Positions 10,096 to 20,567 of a stretch of 64,000 nucleotides of DNA are shown here, piece by piece. Made by a program: the position numbers and the translations under genes. Origin of the DNA: Annona cherimola (Eukaryota; Streptophyta; Magnoliopsida; Magnoliales; Annonaceae); the NCBI GenBank assembly GCA_030490835.1, contig CM059971.1, positions 38,860,012 through 38,924,011 of the forward strand, in the 5' to 3' direction. The notes under the pieces were generated by a model. It worked only from the letters and a program-made list of their open reading frames with translations. It was not told the origin of the DNA and searched no databases. Numbering within the stretch: the first letter of the stretch is position 1; every line of letters starts with the position of its first letter.

Positions 10096-11520
10096 TTCCA
10101 AAAATTGACATTTTTCCCAAAAATAAAAAATACCATAACATAGCTTATGCTTCGTATATCATGGGAAATTTCATACATTTTGAATTTATCATCATTTACT
10201 TGGTTAAATAAATCATTTTCTCCATGTACTAAAAATCAACATAAATTCACTTAAGCATAATCCTTAATTCCAAAAATCATGAAATTAATATATCATCATT
10301 CCATCATCATATTTATCATAATCATACATCCCAAATCATCATTTATCAAATTTGGAGCATTATTTCCACGTATCATACATGATTTTCCCGAATGTTCTAT
10401 CTTTGCTCCAAATTTTCGATGTTTCGGCATAATTCTACTTTGGCATTATAACCTTACTTATTTTCTCATTCTTAGGCATTATCTAAGCATGATTTTACCC
10501 TACTTAACATCCAAAAGAAATTTGAGAAGAAGTCACTTACCCGGAGTGAAAAATATCTCCTCCAACTTGCCCTTTCTCTCTCTAACCTCCTCTCTCTCTC
10601 TTAAAACGAATTTGGGGGTGGAAAATGAGCTCTTGCTCAAGCTTGGGAGTGCCTTGGACGTTCACCCCTTGGCCCCTATTTATAGGGCTTGATTTTTCAT
10701 GAATTTGGAATTTACCCCCTCTTGCTCAAGGTATTAAATTATAAACGTATTTTTTTCTAATTTCCAAAAGGTGCATGGAGCCTTGTGCAGCCCACCCTAG
10801 GCCTGCTCCAGCCCCCCTATGGCAGCCCTATTTTTGCCTATTTTTTATTTTTTTAAAATTAATTAATTTAGGCTAAATTAATTCTAGCCATTGATCTTTG
10901 ATGAGGATGATCATGAGCCATTGGATCATGCCCCAAAAGTCCATGCTCCAGCAGCAATTGCAGGCTTTGCATTAATTTTATTTAATTAAAATTAATCAAA
11001 GTCAAATGCCATTAATGAAAAAGTAAAGTTACTTTTTCCCTTTTCAAATGACATTTAATCTTGACCCTTAATTCATGATCCTTGATTAATCTTGGACCAT
11101 TCATCATATCCATCATCATATCTTGGCCACCCATAAAAAAATTCATCTTGATCCGATGTCCGGATTGCAAGATATGAATTTTTCTTCATTTTCTTCAAAA
11201 ATCAATTAAAAATCCGAAAATTCATATTTTAATCCAAAAAACATTTTTGTCCTGTAGTGGGAAGCTTCCTTTTTCGTCTTTTATGATTAAGTTAATCCAA
11301 AGTGATTAACTTAACATATTTCCTTAATCTCATGTTTACTATTCACATTTCACTATTCACGTGCACTATTCACGTGCACTATTCATCCGAATTTCCTGCA
11401 TAAGTATTTTAATCTTCATTTCCATATATTTTATATCCATCAATATATATTTCTCAAATATATTACCTAGGGTTTACGACTCTAGGGTTTTGTACACGTC
11501 TCAAAGATCGGGATTCCACA

Positions 11521-11935
11521 GAAGTCGACTTGGGCATGGCGAAGTCGAGTCCGCTGGGGTGAAGTCGACTTCGCCTAGGGCAGCGTTGACTCCAGCGCGC
11601 GACCGTCGGGCTTCCTTTTCTATTTCTTCTTCTCCTTGTTTTTTCCTGCGCCGACAGCAAGCTCGAATCCCTCTCTTTCTCCGGTATCCATTTTCTCTCG
11701 ACTTGGTTTCCATCTCTAATTTCCGGCACTCTTTCAGCCACTCTCCTCTCTTTCAATCTCCTTCTTCCTCTCATCTCTCGCTCAGTCCCTTTGTCTCTGT
11801 CACTCTATCTCACAGTCTCTCTCTCCATTTTTTTCTCATCTCCGGTATCACCGTGCCTCTCTACATTTCACCTCTATCTCTATCTTCCTCTCTAAAGCTT
11901 CATTTGAAAATTTCATTTCCAAAAACCTATCGCAA
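11521..11935 (+). other. CT-rich leader of the extra ORF in element E
   Basis: After the GAAGT duplication there are four or five GTCGAC-type motifs (to about 11590). These are followed by more than 300 bases dominated by C and T (TTTCTTCTTCTCC, CTCTCTTTCTCC, CTCTCTCTCC and so on) leading to ATGGCTCCG at 11936. This composition resembles plant 5' leaders with pyrimidine patches and is unlike the A/T-rich surroundings. I see no convincing TATA box within it. Confidence 0.55.
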
Positions 11936-13558
11936 ATGGCTCCGAAATCTCAAATTCCCAAGCTAGCTGTGTCAAAACCATCTCTTAAGCCAGTTCCTAG
12001 AAAATCCAATTCCCAAATCGAAGAGGAAGTGCCTAGGAGGCAATGGACCCCCTCAAAGCTAGCCCAGGAAGAATCATCTACTTCCACAGGCCGCAGAGTC
12101 CATTTCCAAATTGCAACTCCATCCACTACTGTTGCCCGAGAAGAACATACACAAACGACGCAAAGCACGCAATCGGGGGCCAGAAAGAAAGGCTCCACGG
12201 CTGCTAAAGCTCAAGTATTAAAGATGCCGACCACATACTTCAAGACCGAGTTACAACACAGTCGTTTCTATAAGTCGTTCTATGAACGCAAGGTATTCAT
12301 CCCTAAAATCATCGATTTCAAATTTTTGAAGGATTATGGGTCCGACATTGAGCAGTTGCTGGATTTCCAAGGATGGACTAGCCTACTAAAGGCAGATGAA
12401 AGAGTCTATCCCGACTTGACTCGTATTTTCTATTATCTATGGGATGACGAGTACTTTGGTACCTTTGTAAAAGGAGTTGATATGTTCTTTGGAATCGGAG
12501 TAACCCCAAGGTTAGAGAGGTTAGAGGAAGCAATCATAAATGTGGGGCAAATCTTAGAGGTACCTCATGAGGATGAACCGTTGCCTGAAAACCTCACTCT
12601 CTCGGATATCTACAATCAGCTCACCAGGAGCAATAAGTATCATCCTGGGATTAAGTTCCTACATTACATGGACTTATCCCCAAGGCTACGGGTTCTACGT
12701 CTGCTGATTGCCCATTGCATTTATCCAAAGGGCGGAGGAAGGAATCAGTTAAACCCGCAGGAGGCGGGAATTCTATGAAAAATAGTGAATCGAGTCAAAG
12801 TCAGCCTTCCTCGGTTGTTCATAGAAGCCCTAAGTTCTAGGAAAGACAACCCACAAGGGGTTTTGCCTTATGGTACTTGGATCACGAAGATCCTAGAACA
12901 TTTTGGAGTTGATATCGATGGAGAGCCATTCGAGGTGTTAAAAACGACGAATGCGATCAACAAGGCATTGATCCAAAGAATGAAGATCAATGTAGATCAA
13001 CTCAGGGCTGAAGCAGAAGAGGGAGCACCAGCTCCAGAAGAAGCCAAAGATGCACAGGTTGAGGGGGAGCAGCCCCCGACACCTCCAGAGGAGTAGCCAG
13101 CTCCACAGGATGATCACGAGGCACCTGCATCGCCTGCTTCGCATGGGTCGTGCTCGCCTAGAGGATCTGAGATTTCAGACTTAGCACCACGACCACCGTC
13201 TCGGGATACCTCAATACAGACCCTTCGAGAGGACCTGGAGTAGCTAGAAAACAGGATAACAAGTCAAATCTCAGAGGTCCTTACAACTATTATGGACATG
13301 CATTCCCGTCAGGATCATATGGATCGAGAATTGCGGACCATCAGATATCATCTGGCATCCGGGCATCATCGCAATCAACCTATCCCCGAACTAGATCCAT
13401 TTGATACCGGATTAGTTCGCCGAGATCTTACACCGGTACCCATGTCCTCTTTTTACTCTTCTGCCCATATTCGACCCATCAAACCTACCCAAAAATCATA
13501 TCCCATTTCCAAGTTTCAATTCACCAAATCTTTGGTAATTGACTCTTATTTTGCCTGA
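11936..13558 (+). pseudogene. Extra ORF of element E, similar to 'putative plant transposon protein' domain
   Basis: One reading frame of 541 codons (stop included) runs from MAPKSQIPKL to SLVIDSYFA, interrupted only by TGA at 12776, TAG at 13094 and TAG at 13241, with no frameshift. Residues 1-95 are basic and Ser/Thr/Pro-rich. Residues 100-370 form a globular region with FYERKVFIPKIIDFKFL, LLDFQGWTSLL, YPDLTRIFYYLW and FVKGVDMFF. From memory, this layout (basic lead, GW, YPxLxRxFY, VxGxxxxF) is that of Transposase_32 / 'putative plant transposon protein', a plant domain of unknown activity. Residues 370-450 are Pro/Glu/Ala-rich, and 435-475 look coiled-coil-forming. No hydrophobic membrane segment or signal peptide is apparent, so it does not look like an envelope protein. 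It lies in the position of the Sirevirus third ORF, between RNase H and the 3' LTR. It is absent from C1 and C2. Confidence 0.68.
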
Positions 13559-13832
13559 TTGACAAAAAGGGGGAGATAGGATAGGATAGGTTGAGTTTTA
13601 GGAGTTAAATTTAGATTTTTTAAGTTCTTTTTGGGTTGGGTAGCGTGATATAGGTTTCTTTTTTACTTTGCATTGTAATCTGTATGAATTATGCTAACAT
13701 GAAAAGTTTGAATTATGTTCTGTTTTATGCTCTGATTATGTCTTGCTCTGATCACTGACGATATATTTGGAAATTATTGAATGAAAGGTACAAACTCAAA
13801 TTGGTTTTGTCAATCATCAAAAAGAGGGAGAT
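13559..13832 (+). other. Element E 3' untranslated segment with two polypurine tracts
   Basis: ACAAAAAGGGGGAGATAGG just after the ORF stop (13563-13581) and CATCAAAAAGAGGGAGAT touching the 3' LTR (13817-13832) are the internal and terminal polypurine tracts that prime plus-strand DNA. The same pair stands in C1, C2 and F. Between them is A/T-rich sequence with nothing else recognised. Confidence 0.8.
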
Positions 13833-14738
13833 TGTTGGAAATAATTATTAAAATTGAATGAAAAATACCCAAACCATGTGTTTTGATAATTAAACAACAC
13901 AATTTGAGTAAATCTTAGCTAATAATATGTATTGTGCAGTGTTTAAGGTTATAAAAATGAAATATGCAAAGTATGACAAATCAAGTTGATTTCCAAGTCG
14001 ACTCAGATATCGACTTAGGCCAAGTCGATCCCTAAGTCGACTCCAGCAGCGACTTCAAGTGTTGATTTTTAGACAGCGTTGAAATTGGAGACCAAGAGCT
14101 GCTAAATCGCAGATGAAGTCGACTCCACTTGCGATTTGGGCGAAGTCGCAGACCAAGTCGACTCCAGTATCGACTTCACATAACATTTTCCTTCCAGCGT
14201 TGAAATTAGAAAGCACAACTGCCGAAGTCGCACATGAAGTCGACTCCACTTGCGACTTGGGTGAAGTTGCAGGCAAAGTCGACTCCAGCATCAACTTCAG
14301 ATGGGCAGTGCAGTTTTTTAGAATTTCAAGTTGAAGGACAAGCCAACTTCAAGATAGACTTGAGTCAAATTGAAGATGAAGTCGACTTAAATTTTTCAAC
14401 TTGAATATATGAAGACTAATCCAAATTTAAATTAAGCAAGAGACACTTCAACAAAGATCAAACTGACTTGGTAAAAGAAAGAAGCCAAGTCGCACCCGAA
14501 GTCGACTCCAAGATCGACTTGAAGCCAAGTCTCAGACCAAGTCGACCTAGAGGACAAACTTGAAAACTGAAGAACAGCTGAAGTCGCACACGAAGTCGAC
14601 TCCAGCATGCGACTTGGGTGAAGTCGCACACGAAGTCGACTCCACCTGCGACTTGGAGGCGTAACGTTCGAATTTTGGAACGTTGGAACATTTATTACAC
14701 GCCAACCAACTCTATAACGTTCAAAATTCTCCCTCCTC

Positions 14739-14746
14739 TATATATA
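14739..14746 (+). promoter_or_regulatory. TATA box of the E 3' LTR
   Basis: TATATATA in the same context (CTCCTCTATATATAGACACTCAAG) as 6387-6394 in the 5' LTR. Confidence 0.6.
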
Positions 14747-15029
14747 GACACTCAAGAAAACGTGGAAACATATAAGATAGAGCTGAAAAAGAGGAAAGAA
14801 GTGCTACTAAGAGTTTCAGTCCACTTTTCTCTACAATTGAGTGATCTATACACTTTCAAAGGAAGAACAAGCTTCAAAGTTGTTGTTTGCTTCAACGCAA
14901 TACGATTCGTTGCTTCTACAGATTCTTCTTCGAGCTGAAACTTGCTACACAAATCTGTAAAGTGTAGATTTCTTCTATTTCATCTTGTTATTTGATTTTG
15001 GTGCTTGGTTTAGGTTTGGTATTTGAAAC

Positions 15030-18000
15030 TGTGAAACCCCAAACTTAGACACGTATAAAATCCTAGGGTTGTAAACCCCCAGATAATGTATTAATGAAAT
15101 ATATATATTCATGAAATATGAAATTATGTGGGAATAGATGTTAAAATAATTAATTATGAAATTCGGATGAATAGTGCACGTGAATACTAAACATGGGATT
15201 AAAAAATATGTTAAGTTAATCACTTTGGATTAACTTAATCATAAAAGACGAAAAATGAAGCTTCCCACTAAAGGACAAAATTGCTTTTTGGATTAAAATA
15301 ATAATTTTCGGATTTTTATGGATTTTTGTGAAGAAAATAAAGAAAAATTCATATCTTGCAATCCGGATGTCGGATTGAGATGAAATTTTTTATGGATGAC
15401 CAATATATGATGATGAACATGATGAGTGGTCCAAGATTGATCAAAAATCATGAATTAAGGGTCAAGATTAAACGTCATTTGAAGATAAAAAAGTAGCTTT
15501 ACTTTTTCATTAATTAGCATTTGACTTTGGATTAATTTTAATTAATTAAATGGATAAATAATTAATGAAAAGCTGCTATGGCTGCTGGAGCTTGGACTTT
15601 TGGGACCAAATCCAATAGCCCAAAATCAATCTTATAAAAAATCAACGGCTAGGATTTAATTAGCCTAAATTAATTAATTTTAAAAATTAAAAAAATAAGG
15701 AAAAATAAGGCTGACATAGGGGGGCTGGAGCTATTGTAGGGTGGCTGCACATGGCTCCATGCACCTTTTGGAAATTAGAAAAAAATACATTTATAATTTA
15801 ATACCTCAAGCAAGAGGGTAAATTCCAATTTGATGAAAAATCAAAAAGTATAAATAGGGGACAGGGGTGAACGTCCAAGGCACTTCATCCCAGCTCCATT
15901 TGAGCATTTTTTCACCCCCACCATGTTTTAGCCTTGAGGAGAAAGAAGAGGAGGAAGTTATAGAGAGAAAGTACGAGAAAAAGTGGGATATCTCCACTTC
16001 GGGTAAGTGATTTCTTTCCAAATTTATTTTGGGTATTAAGTAAGGTAAAACCATGCTTAGATAATGCCTAAGCATGAAAAAATAAGTAAAGTTATAATGC
16101 TTAATTGGTATTATGCCGAAACATCAAAAATTTGGAGCAAAGATGGAGCATTCGGGAAGATAGCATATGATATGTGAAAATAATGCTCCAAATTTGATAA
16201 ATGATGATTTGGAATATATGATTATGATAAATATGATGTTGGAATGATGATATATTAATTTCATGATTTTTGGAATTAAGGATTATGCTCAAGTGAATTT
16301 ATGTTGATTTTTAGTATATGGAGAAAATGATTTATTTAGCCAAGTTAATGATGATAAATTCATAATTCATGAATTTTCCATGATATACTAAGCATAAGCT
16401 ATGTCATGGTATTTTTTAATTTTGGAAAAAATGTCAATTTTTGGAACCCATGAACAGTAACCCACGTTGGGAAAAAATTGAGATTTATTTTTATATATTT
16501 ATGAGGATATATGGATGAAATTTTTAAAGGATTTATAGATGAAAATCTATAAAAGGATGTAATGACCAAGTGTATTTATAAGGTTAACCTCTATAGAAAT
16601 AAGGTAATGGATGATTATAAAGCATGCATGGGAAGTACACTAAGACATGATATGATATAGATAAAATATCATTTTTCCTTATATATGAAAAGGAAAGGAA
16701 AAGGTGGAGGACACAGACTGAGGAGGTAAGCAAGCAAACTTTTTTTTAAAATGTGATTTTATTGCTTCATTGTAAGCAAGCAATCCTTTTGAAAATAATG
16801 ATTTGTAAGCAAGCAATCCTTTTGAAAATGATGATTTGTAAGCAAGAAATTTTTTTTTTAAAATGTGATTTTATTGCTTCATTGTAAGCAAACAAGCTTT
16901 TTAAAATATGATTTTATTGCTTCATTGTAAGCAAGCAATCCTTTTGAAAATGATGATTTGTAAGCAAGCAAACTTTTTTTTAAAAATGTGATTTTATTGC
17001 TTCATTGTAAGCAAGCAAACCCTTTTGAAAATATGTTTTATTCTCAAGTATTTATGAAATGTGTTTAAGGATGGTCATTCCTATGATGTTTTGAAATGAT
17101 AAATGTTTATGAGTTTTTATGAAAAGTCATGCCGGTATATTGATATCATGTGATGTTCATGGACATGTGTACATGTATGATGTATAAGGAAGAGGCTTTG
17201 GTGGAGGTAGAAAGCGGATCAGAGGTTCCCCCTTCACTATTGCCGAGTCGTATGGGCTGTGTGTCGACGGCGTCCTCCCCAGAGGTGGAGGCAAAGGAAT
17301 GTTATGTTTGAATGAATGCATTGCATTTTCATACATGGATTGAAAAGGAAAGCATGAATTTGAAATTATGTTTTTAAGGGATGGTGCAAATAATTCTCTA
17401 CATGAGAATGACAAGTTACCTGGTGTAAGAGGTATATAACGCTAGGAAAATCAAAAGTCATGCATGTAGGAACCATGTAGGCGTCAAGAGGAAGAGAGGT
17501 TCCCCTTGATGAGGCCAAGTCGGAGACAGCCGGCGTATTGGACCATATTATGTGAGATGTTCCCTAAGCTAGCGTACCTGCACACAAAGGTTTATGTTAG
17601 GAGTGAAAAGGAAGCATTTTCACATCCAATGTTTATGAAAAGGTTTCTATTCCATTGATAGTTGATCACTTGCTAAGTGTTTCCTATCGAATGGAGAGAA
17701 ATGCATTTACAAATAGTTTACACTAATGGTTTTTATGAATGATTTATGAAAGGTTTCCAAAAATAGTTTACGAAAAGGTTTCTATTCCGTTGGTAGTTGA
17801 TCACTTGATAAGTGTCTTTTATCGAATGGAGAGGAATGCATTTAAAATGAAAAATGCTTGCTTATTGAGTTTCGACTCATGTTTTATTTTCCCAACCTCA
17901 GACAGGTGTAGGGAAAGCCAAGAGATGAAGGGCATGTGTTGCTAAAGAAAAAGAGAAATCTACAAAGGTTAGTAGATATTTGTATGAATAGATTCCCTAA

Positions 18001-18273
18001 TGGGATATGATGAAAAAGGGTATAGGTTGTATAAAATTATGAAGTTATGAATAATATGAGAAGTTGATGATTTATGATATTATGGATAAGTCCATTATGA
18101 ATGATGATGAGTATATGTTTATGTGATGAAAGAAAAAGAAATGAAAAAAAAAATTGGACGAGATCCAATTAAGAACCCGCCGTGTGATCAGGGCAACAAT
18201 CCTGAGTCACGTTTACCAATCGACAAGATCCCGGAGTAAGGACTATGTGGACGCCTCGGTTCGGGGTGCCACA
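15030..18273 (+). mobile_element. Tekay/Del-like solo LTR, subfamily A, inside the E 3' LTR
   Basis: Begins TGTGAAACCCCAAAC and ends TTCGGGGTGCCACA. Flanks are GAAAC (15025-15029) and AAAAC (18274-18278), a target duplication with one mismatch. The uninterrupted 5' LTR of E reads GAAACCAAGAC at this point, confirming the insertion site. It is 3,244 bases with no coding capacity, and the same subfamily as 8363-11520 (inverted) and 44134-46834. The TGAACAGTA array seen in its sisters is reduced to one copy near 16453. A TTGTAAGCAAGCAA repeat block is expanded at 16725-17030. Confidence 0.88.
16725..17030 (+). repeat. Compound tandem repeat of AAGCAAGCAA units in a Tekay-like LTR
   Basis: Two unit types alternate: GTAAGCAAGCAATCCTTTTG followed by AAAATGATGATTT (about 33 bases), and TTTTTAAAATGTGATTTTAT followed by TGCTTCATT (about 30-35 bases). 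Together they give about eight junctions carrying GTAAGCAAGCAA. This is slippage or unequal exchange within one LTR copy. Confidence 0.85.
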
Positions 18274-18699
18274 AAAACCAAGACATAGCAAGTAGGGTTG
18301 CGATTGGAGTGTAACTCATCACCTACTTGTGTTGCTTGTTATACACGCCCCTTAGAGCTATAATCTAGAAGAGAGCGGAGGCTTTGGTTGTATAAGCCCC
18401 CTAGAGCTAAAATCTAGAAGAGAGTGGAGACTCTAGTTGTATTCGCGGAATACATAGTGGAACCCAAGTCACAAGGGTGTGTGAGCTTGGAAGAGTGGAG
18501 TAGGGAAAGGTTGCCCGAACTACTACAAATCTTGTCTAATTTTTTTCATTTTCGCTTTCATTATCTTATTGCTTTCTATTTGTTTCATTAAAGTGGTTTA
18601 AACTAAACCGGGAAAAAATCTATAATTAAAGTTTTAAAATTTTAAATACCCAATTCACCCCTCCCCTCTTGGATAATTGCCATCAACTCGGGACCAACA

Positions 18700-18704
18700 A
18701 GAGC
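18700..18704 (+). other. Right target-site duplication of element E (AGAGC)
   Basis: Matches 5639-5643 exactly; unit C1 resumes here. Confidence 0.93.
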
Positions 18705-20058
18705 AACAAGAGAATACCGAGCTCAAGGTAGAAAATTCCATGGAGGAAATGGTAAGTGAAGGTATTGATTCCTATAAACCTCCAACTGTTCCGGTTATTC
18801 GCTCCGGTTGCTAGATTAGAGGCTATTCGCATTTTGCTAGCCTTTGCATCTCACATTAACTTTAAGTTGTTTCAAATGGATGTTAGAAGTGCATTTTTGA
18901 ATGGGTATATAAATGAAGAGGTGTATGTTAAACAACCACCTGGATTTGAGGAGAAAGATCAATCTAAATTTGTATACGAATTAACCAAAGCATTATATGG
19001 ATTAAAACAATCTCCAAGGGCTTGGTATGAAAGATTGAGCAAATTTTTGATTGATCATGACTTCCAAAAGGGAAAGGTAGACACCATACTGTTTATCAAA
19101 TATAGAGAAAAAGATATTTTGATTATTCAAATTTATGTAGATGATATTATTTTTGGTGCTACTAATGAGATCTTTTGTCAAGAATTCTCTGAGCTTATGC
19201 AAAAGGAATTAGAGATGAGGATGATGGGGGAGCTGAATTTCTTCCTTGGACTAAAATTAAGAAACTAAGTAAAGTTATCTTCATAAACCAGTCCAAGTAT
19301 GTCAAGGAAATGTTAAAGAAGTTTGGCATGGAAAACAGCAAAGGGGCAAACACGCCTATGAGCTCAACTATTAGAATTGACAAAGATGAGAAAGGTAAAC
19401 CTGTTGATTTAAAGTTATATAAGAGCATGATAGGATCTTTATTATATTTAACTTCCTCTAGACATGATATACTTTTCAGTGTTTATATGTGCTCTAGATT
19501 TCAATCATGTCCAAAAGAATCACATTTGGTAGCTATAAAATTTTTTTTCAGATACTTAGTAAAAACTACCAACATAGGATATTGGTATCCAAAGGGTTCT
19601 AATTTTGATCTAATCGGCTACTCGGATCCGGATTTTGCCGGTTTCAAGGTAGATAGAAAAAGCACTAGCGGAACATGTTGGTTTCATAGTTTTCAAGAAA
19701 ATAAACTAGTGCTGCTCTATCCACCGCGGAAGCCGAATAGATTACCGCCGGGAGCTGTTGTGCCCAATTGCTTTGGATGAAACAACAACTTAGGGATTAT
19801 AACATGAATTTTAAAGATATATCTATTAGATATGATAATACTAGTGCAATATGTTTGACTAAAAATTCAGTATTACATTCTTGGACCACGCATATAGACC
19901 TAAGACATCATTTTATCAGAGAACATGTAGAAAATCATTATATCTGTTTGGAATATGTGAAAACAGAAGATCAAATTGCAGATATATTCACCAAACCTCT
20001 AGCAAAAGAACCATGTTATAAAATTATAAATGATATGGGGATGATTGAATTAAATTAG
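18705..20058 (+). pseudogene. Sirevirus C1 pol, 3' part: reverse transcriptase and RNase H (broken)
   Basis: Continuation of C1 pol after the E insertion. Reverse transcriptase signatures are [43 protein letters not shown] and the catalytic box IYVDDIIFG, with YVDD at 19134-19145. RNase H follows (MIGSLLYLTSSRHDI, IGYSDPDFAGFKVDRKS, LLWMKQQLRDYNM, DQIADIFTKPLAKEP, DMGMIELN). About 345 bases that in C2 encode the linker and the first part of reverse transcriptase are deleted at about 18800 (TCCGGTTATTCGCTCCGG). A stop follows LGLKLRN near 19266, and a deletion of about 30 bases in RNase H near 19678 shifts the frame. Confidence 0.9.
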
Positions 20059-20567
20059 GAACAATAATATAGGAGAAATGAACTTAGAAAAGTCCAAGCT
20101 GCGGGGGAGCACAGGTTCAGGGGGAGCAGCCCCCGCCATTCTCAAAGGGTCAACCCGCTCCACCACCGGATGTCCCTGAGCAGCCCACCATCCCTATTTT
20201 TGATCAATTGACAAAAAGGGGAGAATAGATTAGGATTTGAGCCTCAAGTTGGGCAGATTGTACATAGGTTTGCATATGAGAGGTTGCATATGAAAAGTTT
20301 GTTTACATGATCTGTTTGATTATGTTCTGTTTTTATGAAACTGAAAATGATTGAATGAATGATGAAGTGCTTGTATGAATGGTTTCAACTTGTGAATGAT
20401 TGGAAATGAAATATGAAATGTTGACAATGGAATAGTATGATAATTTCAAAATGCAAAAGACCTAGTATTATTCTAAAGATACCAAAACCAGATAAAATAG
20501 TATGTTTTAAAGACATTGAAAGGTATATACTAAAATCAGTTTTCACAATCATCAAAAAAGAGGAGAT
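20059..20567 (+). other. C1 3' untranslated segment with multiple polypurine tracts
   Basis: Purine runs GCGGGGGAGCA and CAGGGGGAGCAG near 20100-20127, ACAAAAAGGGGAGAA near 20211, and the terminal tract AAAAAAGAGGAGAT ending at 20567 against the LTR. No ORF of note. The arrangement is the same in C2. Confidence 0.8.

Larger units (their letters stand above)
8363..11520 (-). mobile_element. Tekay/Del-like solo LTR, subfamily A, inverted
   Basis: On the plus strand it starts TGTGGCGCCCCGAACC and ends GGATTCCACA, flanked by a perfect GAAGT duplication (8358-8362 and 11521-11525). On the minus strand the start TGTGGAATCCCGATC and the end GGGGCGCCACA match the plus-oriented copies at 15030 and 44134. 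No internal coding region is present, so it is a solo LTR of 3,158 bases. The lineage comes from the related LTR ending at 47776, which is followed by an initiator-Met primer site. It contains a 33-base triplicate near 9594, TACTGTTCA repeats near 9970-10095 and a poly-pyrimidine/TATA region near 10560-10690. The short ORFs in it have no support. Confidence 0.88.
5644..18699 (+). mobile_element. Sirevirus element E, inserted in unit C1, with two nested solo LTRs
   Basis: This is a complete insertion with TG...CA ends, two LTRs, an initiator-Met primer site, polypurine tracts and a perfect 5-base target duplication. It spans 13,056 bases, of which about 6.4 kb belongs to two later Tekay-like insertions and their duplicated target sites. 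The remainder (about 6.6 kb) has a 5' LTR, the start of gag, an abrupt join to RNase H, an extra ORF and the 3' LTR. Protease, integrase and reverse transcriptase are absent, so this copy cannot move without help. Its LTR differs clearly from the C-family LTR but is also built of GTCGAC palindrome units, so both belong to related Sirevirus subfamilies. Confidence 0.92.
13833..18699 (+). repeat. 3' LTR of Sirevirus E, interrupted by a Tekay-like solo LTR
   Basis: Starts TGTTGGAAAT and ends GGGACCAACA. Without the insertion at 15030-18273 and its duplicated target (18274-18278), it is about 1,618 bases. It contains the full GTCGAC palindrome block (13986-14660), a TATATATA box at 14739-14746 and the AGAGCTxxAATCTAGAAGAGAG pair at 18354-18435. 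It is followed by AGAGC, the right-hand target duplication. Confidence 0.93.

Noticed and set aside
11361..11966. 201-codon ORF overlapping the start of the extra ORF
   Set aside because: It crosses the end of the Tekay-like solo LTR and its target duplication, so it cannot be an ancestral gene. Its length is due to CT-rich sequence lacking stops.
11936..13558. Reading the extra ORF as an envelope protein
   Set aside because: No signal peptide, no hydrophobic membrane span and no Cys-rich ectodomain are visible, although the map position would allow it.
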